Below, in pieces: positions 13,543-25,100 of a stretch of 64,000 nucleotides of DNA (positions are counted from its first letter, which is position 1; the number at the start of each line of letters is the position of its first letter). The DNA comes from Welwitschia mirabilis (taxonomy: Eukaryota; Gnetophyta; Gnetopsida; Welwitschiales): contig JBOZIK010000001.1 in assembly GCA_051453625.1 (NCBI GenBank), forward strand, positions 56,606,256 through 56,670,255, in the 5' to 3' direction. The notes below the pieces were generated by a model. That model worked only from the letters and a program-made list of their open reading frames with translations, was not told the DNA's origin and made no database searches. Both the position numbers and the translations under genes were made by a program.

Positions 13543-16500
13543 TGTGTGTCTGTGTGTATCTCAAACCAATCCAAGAGGGATATGACTCATGGTGAGAGCA
13601 AGATTCGCTTCTTCATATCCCTCCTGTGAAAACTAACTAATTGATTATGCTGTGTTAATTAATTAATAATGCATTTGGTTCTGATGAAGGCATTACACTT
13701 GACACCCAAACATGCAGAACTCTGTCAGATCAGGTTTTGGCAATTGCCTTTGACACTCTGAGACATTATTCAAAGCAATCTAATCACATAAGCCACTAGT
13801 AAATTATTCAACGTCAAATCTGCACTTTGATGAGAGTGCAATTTCTCCAGTCATGGATGAAGTCAATTTGCTCTATCGCTCAGGGATGCTTCTCTGTCCC
13901 TCTCCACTATCATATAGTATACGTTTTGTTCATCTTAGATATCCAGTTATATAGTCATATGCCTGTCTTGATAATAAAAGACTGCTAAATATTTGAGCAT
14001 TGCATAATCTTTAGATTCACTAGGCACTGTTCCTTGTACTAAAGTATGCTATACAGTTTAATAATATTACTGTTTCACCCCTTATGATTCGTTTATTACT
14101 CATTTCTAACAGTACATACATCTCATTTACTCCATTTATTTTCATACATGCATAGTTTCTATATTTTTAGCGATTCATCTGATATTTCTCTGATTAACTT
14201 CACCTGAACTACTTCAGCTTCTATTCATCAATGTATAGTACATACTAAGTAAAGCACATGTATTTATTATAGTGTGTTTGTTGCTTCAGTCCTGGCAGTT
14301 TGGTCACACATTTTCGTAGCCATTTGGAATTATTCTTCTTTTGGTTTTTGTTATTTATATTGTGTGCTAGGATCTCCCAGCTTCAAAATATAAAGTTATT
14401 AATCAATCATGTTCACTCCCATGCTTCAGAGCCACCATTTTCCAATGTATCACTAACAGCAGTAGGAAGAACAATTACAATAAATCGATAATTATGGTAA
14501 CAAAAATTGAAATTCCTGAGAGGACATAAAGGTTGTTAACTTCTTATTGATCCATGAATTTTACAATTCAAATGGTCTAATGAATAGCAATCGTATAAAG
14601 GGGGGAATCTTGTTTCATGGTATAAATGGGGGAATCTTGTTTCCAAAATAAGACACAGGTAAGCAAACCAAGAATCATGAAAACAGGCACAGTATAACAA
14701 CATGCATGTATACTTTTCTGTCTGGTCACCATAGCCAAATTAATATAATATAAACAAAAACCTTTCATGTAACACTATCACACAGATTGAAGCTCAAGAC
14801 TTCTTTAGGTTACACACCAAGCAACCAACAAATGTTAAGAAAATTATTTATGCTTGTTAAATTAATTAGATCTTATGGTCCTTCAGACATATGGTATGTT
14901 AGAATCTATCAATAAACCCATTTAAGAATAAGCTATCAATATAGTTTGGAATTCATAAAAATCATGGCAAAAATAGAAACTTGTTTCATAGTGAATGCAA
15001 CACAAGAACAGCCAGCATATTCAATGTTTTTAATCTTTGAATAAATAGAGACAGCTGAATACCCAATAGTGACAAGGATATTCACCTCTGTACTCTGCTC
15101 TGGACGAATATACTGCTGAAAGACACTCAGAGACCCATTCTTTCCATGACCAGAACATGCCACCTGCCGAGTAGATGAGAATTTAATAGGTTTACAAAAG
15201 CCATCTTAAAATGTATCACAATTAGAAAAAGACGTGTGTTAACAAGAAAGATTGGTAATATAATAGTTCATAAAGTATCTAGAAGTCTGGCAACTCTAAG
15301 CATGAAGCAATATTCAAATACCTTGCATTTAATTATATCAAGAGAAAGAAGGTGTTGATGGAGATTTAATTCACAGTTAGTTGAAGTATACATTTTCGTT
15401 GTCCACACAACATACGAGTTTTAACATTAGCTATCTTTTATCCTGTCTCTGTCATTTTCCAGAATCTCCCTTGCAAATGATCCCTGTCACTGCTTATTTT
15501 GAGTTACCAGAACAGTGTTTTTTAGGTAACATATTTTTGTTCTCTTGTTTGTAATTTGTATTATATTTGAAACATAATACATTTTACAAAAATGCACTTC
15601 GTTCACCTTTTTTAGAAGTCATTTCTTAATCATACTTAAATTTTATTATTACATTGTAAAAGATAATTATTCACTTTTGATATCTCTGGGAGTAAAACCT
15701 TGCAAACTATTAATCATAAACTTGTGACTTCTGAAAGTCCAAATATAACTACTACCTCTTTTAATTTTAAAATTCTAATTTTATACACAAAGGAATGCAC
15801 TCCTTACATATTATTGCTTACTAGAATTTAAGTTAAAAAAAAGGTGTATTATATTGATCCTATGTTTGATACAAATATATAATACATGATTCTTGATTAT
15901 TTGCTTGATTATTGGTACAAAACAAGAATTCTATTCGCCAAATTGCAAGATAGACCCAACAATCCACTAGATATTCTTTCCAATAATGCAAGGAACATAA
16001 CATTCACAGATCTATTGAAGCATCAGATCCTTCACTTTTCCTAGAAAGAGCATCATTGTTACATCAAAGTATCGTCTGCAACTGGAAGACTTCATTAGGT
16101 CTTGGGCAGCCCCAGATCAATGAAAGAAATAACTAGAAAAAGTTAGACTACCTTGAAATCTTGATAAATTAAGGTTCAACATTACCTTGGATAATTGATG
16201 CCAGTTGATTTCCTGATCTAGAACTTTACTATTTAGGTTCCACATTAAATTTCACGAATCAATCTTGTTTGTCTCTTAGGAAATTTCTTATCTATCCTAA
16301 TTGATCCACCACCTCTTGTGCATAGTGAAAATTATGATGGGAAAGATATTCAGGACCATAACCCAGAAGCTGGAAACCCACAATATTTGTCTCTTAGATC
16401 AAACATTACCTTGTATGATCACAACTAATCTTTGCTCCAGTAATATCCCTAAGAAAAGAATTAAGAAATAAGAGACCAATTAAACATTATGATTAACTAA

Positions 16501-19500
16501 AATACAACAAATAAGCATCAGTTAGTAAGACCTAGGGAAACTAATTAGTAAGTCTTAGGGAAACTAAGTGTCTAACATAAACATGCTACAAATGTGTTAT
16601 ATACGAATAGATCTCTTCTTTTACTAAGAAGCAGTACACCCATTCTTACCCTCCAACCACAGCAACAGGAGATACAGGCATGGAAAGGTACACATCACAA
16701 GGGCACTCAATCACCATTCACCCACTGTTTCTTCCAAATGTTCATCTTGATTGATCCAAGCAGGTTGCCTTCTATCTTCCCTCCACTGCTTACATATGTA
16801 TTAAAGTACCATCCTATCAAATTATATGGGTCAGATGGCAAGAGGGAGAACATCATGATGACATCATAATCCAAAAGTTATCCTAGGACTAGGATGGGTA
16901 AGGATCATTGTAATATGAACACAAATTTATGTATTTCTTTTTGTTGTTTTTATGTTGGACCCATATTGTTGTAAAAGATGGTTAGGATACAGAATCCCCT
17001 TGAAGCTGGCTATAAATAGAAGGAAACAACTTTAGCAAAAAGAGAACATGTTGTTAGGCATTAGGTCTAGGACGTATAGTGTGAAAGCCATTGAGAATTG
17101 CAACAATTTAATTGTCGCAATTTTAACTTGGAGATTGGCTCTGATTCTCCACTTGTCAGTGATAGATGTGCATGAAAAGGAAGAATAAAATGTGATCAAC
17201 TATCGTGCTTATGTCTTCTTGCTAAAGTTGCATCTCTTTAGGGCATTCCATTTCATCTAAAATGTGACTTTCCAGATTGTCTTTTGCTAGCCTTTGTACC
17301 CTTAGTCATGTCACTCCATCCACATGTAATTCAGGTTTTCATCTATGGCTTGGCTTGTAGCTTCATTTAATGCATACCATTGGTTAGCTGCGGTCTCAGG
17401 GGCATCCCTGCTCTTGGACTAGAACTAAAACATATTCTAACAGTACTTTACAGTCCATTATTTCCTAAAATATAAATTATGCTTTATAAAATTACTTTTA
17501 AATCATGTCATATTTACTATTTTGTGAAGACCTGATTTTTTCAACAATGCAACTTTAGTATTTCATTAAAGATAATAGATTTTAGCTATTTTCGATTATA
17601 CAGCATACATCTTAAGATATCTTAGGATTATTTACAAGCATATATTAGGATTTGAACATTTAAATTTTTCTTTTCTAACAACATAAAAATGCAGCCATCT
17701 AAGACTGCTTAACCTGGTGGTAAGGTCAAAGGACATATGAACCCAAGGTCCTAGGTTCAAATCCCGGAGAAAAGGGGGGGCTAATGAAACATTGCACCTT
17801 CGTCATCATAAGTTTGCATAGGCCTTAGTGTCATAAGGCATTGTGTAGCACATACTATTAACCTAGAATTCCCTCGAAAAAACATAGAAATGTAGCCTTT
17901 GAAAATTGTCACATTGTTTATGCTTGTCTATTGTTTTCATATCAAAAACACCTTGTATCAATATATTTTGTAAGGCCAATATATGCAAATCAAAATATTG
18001 GTAAAACAGTTATACTCACAATGACCTAATAAAATTTTAATACTAACACCTAAATCCCCTTTCAGAAGAAAATTCCATGACTACCAAAACAAATAGCGTT
18101 CAACAGATTTCCCTGTCTAAACACAAAGGTAGTGAGTAGAAACTAACCAGTTCATAATTCTTTTGTTTTGCAGCACCAATCTCCTTAAGCTCTGCATTTG
18201 TGCGTAAACCATAGGCAAAGTCCCTCAAAGGACCAATATTCATTAACAGGTCCCTTATGGTGAAAGAAAAGGATTTTATCTGCATCATACCAGATATCCA
18301 GTCATTTTTTCTTAAATAGTTGTGTTTGAAAAAAAAAAATTAATGTTCAACACAAAAATGCAATGTAAATTAAAAAGTGAGTCTAATCATGTAAAGCAAC
18401 TCAATCAAAACTCATACGTGAAGCAACTCAGAATGTGATACAACATAAGAGGTGGATTGTATAGAGAACACAGAAATGTTAATTTACTATTCCATGTTAA
18501 CATTTGTGTTTAAATACAAGCTAATGCAATCATATCACAATTCTAACGTATAAAGTACCCCATGTCGATAAGTTGTAAGCTTTGACATCTTGAGTTCGAT
18601 TTCTACAATCTGCAGTAAGGCTTGTGAGTCTACCCATGTGTTCAAGGCACACTCTCGTGTTGGCTTCGGTGTCTTAAAAATGAATTAGAGGTGAGACCTG
18701 GACATTTGGTGGCCAGCTCCCAGGTGGGCACAGGCCACCCATGTATTCTTGTTTCTGTTGACACACTTTCCTCATTTGAAACTGAGACTTTGGTTGGTTA
18801 TGCATTTGAATTCTGCTTAATTAGCACATATGCTTTGGCTGTCATGATAGAACACAGGTCATGTATCTCTTCTTGGACATGAAGTGATACTAATCAATAG
18901 CATTAGGATGGTAACTATCTAGCTTCTTTGACCTCACAACAAATGAATAAGATGTTCTTTCCATACTCTTAAAAGATTTTTATTTACTTTCAAAAATTGA
19001 GTCATTATTTTTAATGTTCTTAAGTTTTTAAAAGTTGTAATAGTACAATCATTGCTTTGTTATTACTTTAAGTATAAAATATCCTCCATGTCTTCTTAAT
19101 TTCTGCATGACACATGTAACTTGACAACATGTTTACCCTCCACGTGTTGCAACGACCCACATGACAATTGAAAGGCAACTAAAGATATCCACTGCTCATA
19201 AGATAATGTTCAAATTTCAATTTCATACAACACAACGACAAATAAATCAAGAAAACATGTAGATAACCAGTGACATGAATGTGCATCTAATCATATTGTG
19301 TTTACCTGTGAGGAATCTGCAAAGTTGGATGTTGAATTGTATAGAGCATTGTCCTCCCCACTCACAAAATCTTGTGAAATGTCAGAAGATGCACGTCTTA
19401 ACTTTTTTGCAGCAGGAATATCTCCTTCAAAGTCACCAATCTATTATTGAAACAAAAGATGATTATTTTTGCACACAAATTCAGATCAATCTATGCAGAT

Positions 19501-21086
19501 GTTAGGACTGATTCAACCATTGAAAAAAGAGCATTTCAAATATCTACAAATAATCAGTTTATATAGGCAATTAAACTATTAAATCATTTGCTTTCCCTCG
19601 CACTAATCATATCTTATATGAAAAATACCTAGTTTATAAGCAGCTAAACAAATTTCATAGATAATCAAAATTTCTTTGAAGCACATATAGCTTGAGATTA
19701 ACCACCTCATCTTTAGAAGACTTGGAAAACATGCCTGAACCCATTCCACAGCTAAACTGAACTAGTAAACTGTCACCAAGGCGACTTCCTAGAAAAAAGA
19801 AGGAATCACCAACTGTGCAAATGCACTGCAACACAAAAATATAAGAACTAAGCATCTGAAGAACAGACTCAGCTTCAAGAAAGCAAGTCAGTCTGGGAAC
19901 CTGAAAATAAAAAGACTATTACTGCCAGGAATCAGGATCCGGATGCGTACAGATGCTAAAGTGGATGATCTTGACGCAGTAAGCTCTAATTTCTGCACAG
20001 TCCTGTGAAACATAAATTTATCAAAGAATTACATGACCCACTATATGTGCCCAAATATCTCTCAGTACAGATAATTTGTGTCCTATGAAATGATTTCCAC
20101 CCATTGATTTTAGACCGTAAAAATCATCTTCATGACTTTAGCATTGTGTACACCTCCTCTCATATGAAGTTCAGATTATTTGTGGTAGAAAATTCAAATT
20201 GTTTACTGCATATGCAGGGTAAAGGGGGAAATCATAATTTACCGTCCATCATAGACAAGAGAAAGCAAGAGAAGCAACCCCGTCTTTGCTGAAAATAGTG
20301 CAGTGTCATTGGATATCCATGTTGCATGAGCTCCATCAAGCTCAATGTCAAGATTACACCTTGGTGCCTCAGGCCTGGTTACAAAAAGGAAGAAAAAAGG
20401 AACAACAACATTAAGTAGGAAAAAAATCAGTTTCATTCACAGCCAGAACATTTAATTACAATTGGGATAAGGATTATAGTGTTATTTTTCTAAATGGGAG
20501 TTATGTTACTTCAATGCATTTTATCTGATTATTCGCTAGGCATAAATAATCATGCAGAAGAACAAAAGATCAATTAACATCCTTTATGAGTTCAAAAAAT
20601 TACTAATGTATTGCAAAAGACATAACATCTAAAACGTGTAGTTACAACACATAGAAAGGATGGAGTATAAAATTGTGAAAACCTTTAGATCATCATAGAT
20701 TCTACCAAGAAGAAAACATAAAGGACAACTAGAATGGAAGAAGTCAAGAGATGCTTAATCTCATTAGTTTTATCAGCAACACTAGTAATAACACCACCAC
20801 TTTGCAACAGCTCTGCCACATGCAGCAGCCAGTGTACCATGGGAGGACTTTTTCAAGTCACAGATTCACCAAAACCTTCCTCCTCCTCAAAGTAAGCTAG
20901 AGGACTCCATGAACACTAGAACACCTATAAATTCCAGGCAACATTTAATAAAGCAATCAGTAAGGCAATAACACTGAGCTCTATCATTATGGGAAACAAT
21001 CTGGTTTAATAGGTCTAACTAGTCATCAATGAAGGATCTTGCATTCCATCCAATGTACCCTAAACACCTCTTTCTATTCACGGAGA

Positions 21087-21137
<51 letters not shown>

Positions 21138-22138
21138 TGAGAGAGANNNNNNNNNNNNNNNNNNNNNNNNNNNNNNNNNNNNNNNNNNNNNNNNNNNNNN
21201 NNNNNNNNNNNNNNNNNNNNNNNNNNNNNNNNNNNNNNNNNNNNNNNNNNNNNNNNNNNNNNNNNNNNNNNNNNNNNNNNNNNNNNNNNNNNNNNNNNNN
21301 NNNNNNNNNNNNNNNNNNNNNNNNNNNNNNNNNNNNNNNNNNNNNNNNNNNNNNNNNNNNNNNNNNNNNNNNNNNNNNNNNNNNNNNNNNNNNNNNNNNN
21401 NNNNNNNNNNNNNNNNNNNNNNNNNNNNNNNNNNNNNNNNNNNNNNNNNNNNNNNNNNNNNNNNNNNNNNNNNNNNNNNNNNNNNNNNNNNNNNNNNNNN
21501 NNNNNNNNNNNNNNNNNNNNNNNNNNNNNNNNNNNNNNNNNNNNNNNNNNNNNNNNNNNNNNNNNNNNNNNNNNNNNNNNNNNNNNNNNNNNNNNNNNNN
21601 NNNNNNNNNNNNNNNNNNNNNNNNNNNNNNNNNNNNNNNNNNNNNNNNNNNNNNNNNNNNNNNNNNNNNNNNNNNNNNNNNNNNNNNNNNNNNNNNNNNN
21701 NNNNNNNNNNNNNNNNNNNNNNNNNNNNNNNNNNNNNNNNNNNNNNNNNNNNNNNNNNNNNNNNNNNNNNNNNNNNNNNNNNNNNNNNNNNNNNNNNNNN
21801 NNNNNNNNNNNNNNNNNNNNNNNNNNNNNNNNNNNNNNNNNNNNNNNNNNNNNNNNNNNNNNNNNNNNNNNNNNNNNNNNNNNNNNNNNNNNNNNNNNNN
21901 NNNNNNNNNNNNNNNNNNNNNNNNNNNNNNNNNNNNNNNNNNNNNNNNNNNNNNNNNNNNNNNNNNNNNNNNNNNNNNNNNNNNNNNNNNNNNNNNNNNN
22001 NNNNNNNNNNNNNNNNNNNNNNNNNNNNNNNNNNNNNNNNNNNNNNNNNNNNNNNNNNNNNNNNNNNNNNNNNNNNNNNNNNNNNNNNNNNNNNNNNNNN
22101 NNNNNNNNGTGTGTGTGTGTGTGTGTGTGTGTGTGAGT

Positions 22139-22187
<49 letters not shown>

Positions 22188-25100
22188 CCTCTGAATCCAT
22201 AAGTTGCTTTCATTCAAGTATCAATTTAAGAATTCTTCTATCTTTTGTCCAAATTCATTTTTTAAAGCACCACAATAATCCAATTGTTTTAAGAGATTGA
22301 CATCACATAATTCCCACCACCATTTCCCTCGCAATGTTCACCACTGCATTGTTTGCATAACTCAGTATCAGTCCCATTTTCCTTTCTCAATAAATTGGAC
22401 TAGAATATTAATCTCCCCTCTTCAATGGTGACACTTCCCATCAACATCCACGTTCACCCACACCATTTTAATCCTCTTAAGGCTCATATTGTTAGAACAG
22501 TTTAGAAGACAACTTCAAGCATGCTTATAAGTTTGGTGTTAACAAAACAAAAACCTAGAGGAGTTAATTCAGGTGAAAAAAGGAAAAGAAAAAGAGGATT
22601 GGCATATAAGAATGTGATGCTAATTATTAGCAAAAAGTCAAATAAGATGAAGGGATCTTGGACTCAATTCAAAAATAATAGTTTACTAGTGTGCACAACA
22701 TTATGTGGGCAGCTATGTTGTCCTATTAGCTGCAATGATGGTGCTACCTGCATTGTTTATTGGCACAAAAGATGGGAGCTTGTTTAGGAATTTTTTTGTC
22801 TTTCACAGCTTGCAATAAAGCATCTGTGGTGCAAGAGATTTTCCCCCACTGATGACAGTATGGCATGCAATTAATTGTACAGGGTGACGTCTTCAATGAA
22901 GACGGAATTTGTGGCATCTAAGAGATAGTCCAATTTTAGCTATCCATAAATGACGAACTGGTAATGTCTGGGGGCAACCAGACAAGGATAACTACTGTTT
23001 TGTTGACACAATTGTCAGATCTAGGTTAAGATCTAGGTTGATGCATGTCTGCCTGTGAATTGGTCCTAAAAGAACTCAAATTCTATAGCAGAAACTGGTA
23101 ACCTGTAAAACGTGGAATAATTAGACCTAACCACCTACAATTGATAGTGGCATTTAAATATTCACCTGGGATAAATCCAAGAAGTTCAGCATTAGCTCTA
23201 GATGGTATCCAAGGTGCATTTCAATGTGTAGCAATTTGACAGTATGGAATTGAAACCAACAATTTCAATGAACCTAAGATAAAAGCATACTATAATGTTG
23301 TTGGGTATGCGCTCCACATGCCCAGGCCAACAAGTGGGTAAATATGATGGGTTTCTAATTTCCACTTACGTCATGGCTTTGGGTGTGATGGTAATGGGCC
23401 TAACAATTGGTATCAGAGCCATGGTGGTTGGCTGGTCTCAGGTTCGAGTCTTCCCGATGGCTTCCGGTTCATGTGAGCACTTGGCATGTGGATCAGGAGG
23501 GAGATTGTTGGATATGCAGTACCCATGCCCAGCCCGACAAGTGGGTAAATATAAAGAGCACTAGTTTCCACCTAAGTCATGGCTTTTGGTGTGATTGTAA
23601 AAGGCCCAACAATTGGTATCAGAGCCATGGTTGTTAGCCTCTCTAGGTTCGAGTCTCCCCGATGGCTTCCTGGTTCATGTGAACATTTGACATGTGGATC
23701 GAGGGGTAGATCGTTGGGTATGCGCTCCACATGCCTAGCCCAAGAAGCAGGTAAATATGATGGGTTCCAGTTTCCACCTAAGCCATGGCTTCTGGTGTGA
23801 AGGTAATGGACCCAACAAATGGCTAGATGCAACTCTTTGTGAAGCTAGATCAAACAATCTGCTTGTAATGGAGATGCCTTCCCTAGATCTAAAATAACTT
23901 TACGTTATGTACTTACCATTGGACATAGAGTTGATATGCCTTAAAAATATCATAATATCAATTCAGAGAGACCAAGGACTTCAGGAAATCAAAACGAAAG
24001 TAATCCACTACTGGAGAGGAACATTTCCAATGAAATTGCAAGAAAACATACAGCAGCAGTTCTTTGTAAATGAACCCACTTGCAGACAATTACTCCACCA
24101 ACCATAAGAAATAAAGATCTTACGCTCCTGAATGTCAGCTGTGTGAGTTCAAGATAAATAATAATTCTAGAACTTTGATATACCACAAGCTACATGATGG
24201 AATCCAGAACCAAGAAGCTTAGCTTATTACATCTACAATATGTTTCATGAACAGTCATACAAGATTCAAGGAACCGTTGTTTTCATATTGTTTACAAGAT
24301 CTTGACCACTGGTGGACTGAGAGGTGTACCGCACAGCCTTTGTGGAAAATTACATTCAGAATTGTATCATCTTGCAGCAATCACTTTTCCATGAATAAAT
24401 GACAATAGTGTATGAAAGCTTTGCAATAGGATTAGGTGAGCCTTATAAGGCTTTGCCTTTATTCCATGAGTGATATAACAACGAAAGAGTATCTGATGTG
24501 TGTTCAAACTGCATTATGTTATCATTATAATATAGGAACTATTCTGAAAATTAAACATGCCCCTAGGCCCATAGTAACAATAGCAACAATTTTGTTCATG
24601 AAGGCCCTTACAACATAAACAAACTGTGCTATGAAAATAGGAATTAAATTGTAAGAGGTCATTCTAATAAAATAACACACATAATTGGAAAGAAATGTTT
24701 AAATCTTATTTTCCACATGAGTAATCTTTTTTGAATAAAAAACACACTGTAATTTTAGAAAAGGATCAGATACTTCAAAAAAATTTGATTGGTATTAGAA
24801 TTAAGTCAAAATCTCTAATTGTCTTCTTTGTTCCCTTTTGCAATAGCATTGGTTGTTTCTATGTGTTCCCCATATGTTTTATTGTTTTTTGTATAGGGTT
24901 ATTAAAATTGATTAAAAAGGTTTTATGTCAAGTTATCTTCTTAGGTTTTTAACCCCAATGGTTGTTGTCAAAAGAGATGAATGTTTTGTTAGAAGATGGA
25001 TGTCAGATTCTTTTGCTCATCTTGTAAGTTGATGCTCACCTACTAAGGATGGCTTGTGTCCTCAATATTTCCATTGATAACAAGAAAATTGACTATTTCG

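Larger units (their letters stand above)
11951..15085 (-). other. CPSF160 intron (3.1 kb) with gap and microsatellite
   Basis: This lies between the exons at 15086 and 11950. It holds the 952-N gap, a compound TC/TG microsatellite and a 27-bp tandem duplication. No coding sequence was recognised. Confidence 0.8.
15164..18147 (-). other. CPSF160 intron (3.0 kb) containing a SINE
   Basis: This lies between the exons at 18148 and 15163. It contains a SINE with target-site duplication near its 5' end and a 23-bp tandem duplication at 16522-16567. Nothing coding was recognised. Confidence 0.8.
20375..23298. other. 3' part of giant intron, mostly unrecognised, with a gap between two microsatellites
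   Basis: No conserved coding sequence was recognised on either strand. The notable content is the GT/GA microsatellite on both sides of the 962-N gap. Confidence 0.5.
23299..23817 (+). mobile_element. Tandem TRIM: miniature LTR retroelement, LTR-int-LTR-int-LTR
   Basis: Three LTRs of 106-107 bp alternate with two 100-bp internal segments. The LTRs start TGTTGGG/TGTTGGA/CGTTGGG and end CCTAACA/CCCAACA/CCCAACA, the TG...CA inverted ends expected of LTRs. Two bases after LTR1 and LTR2 comes a perfect primer-binding site for initiator tRNA-Met, TGGTATCAGAGC (23408-23419 and 23614-23625). Just before LTR2 and LTR3 are polypurine tracts AGGAGGGAGAT and GAGGGGTAGAT. The flanking pentamers AATGT (23294-23298) and AATGG (23818-23822) fit a 5-bp target-site duplication. 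It has no coding capacity, so mobilisation would need enzymes supplied in trans. Confidence 0.88.

Noticed and set aside
12351-13574. Reading frames of about 400 codons with [12 protein letters not shown] runs
   Set aside because: These are microsatellite translation plus N read-through, not genes.
17709-17764. tRNA gene
   Set aside because: A- and B-box-like motifs are present, but no cloverleaf (acceptor stem, anticodon arm) can be built; the flanking duplication shows a SINE.
18541-18720. Second SINE near GAGTTCGATTTC
   Set aside because: The B box is imperfect, no A box at suitable distance was found, and no flanking duplication is visible.
21019-22217. Overlapping frames of [18 protein letters not shown] on both strands
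   Set aside because: Microsatellite and gap artefact.
23408-23455. tRNA gene or SINE at the TGGTATCAGAGC ... GGTTCGAGTC blocks
   Set aside because: The first block is a primer-binding site complementary to initiator tRNA-Met, placed two bases after an LTR and repeated with polypurine tracts. This is a TRIM; the B-box-like GGTTCGA is incidental.
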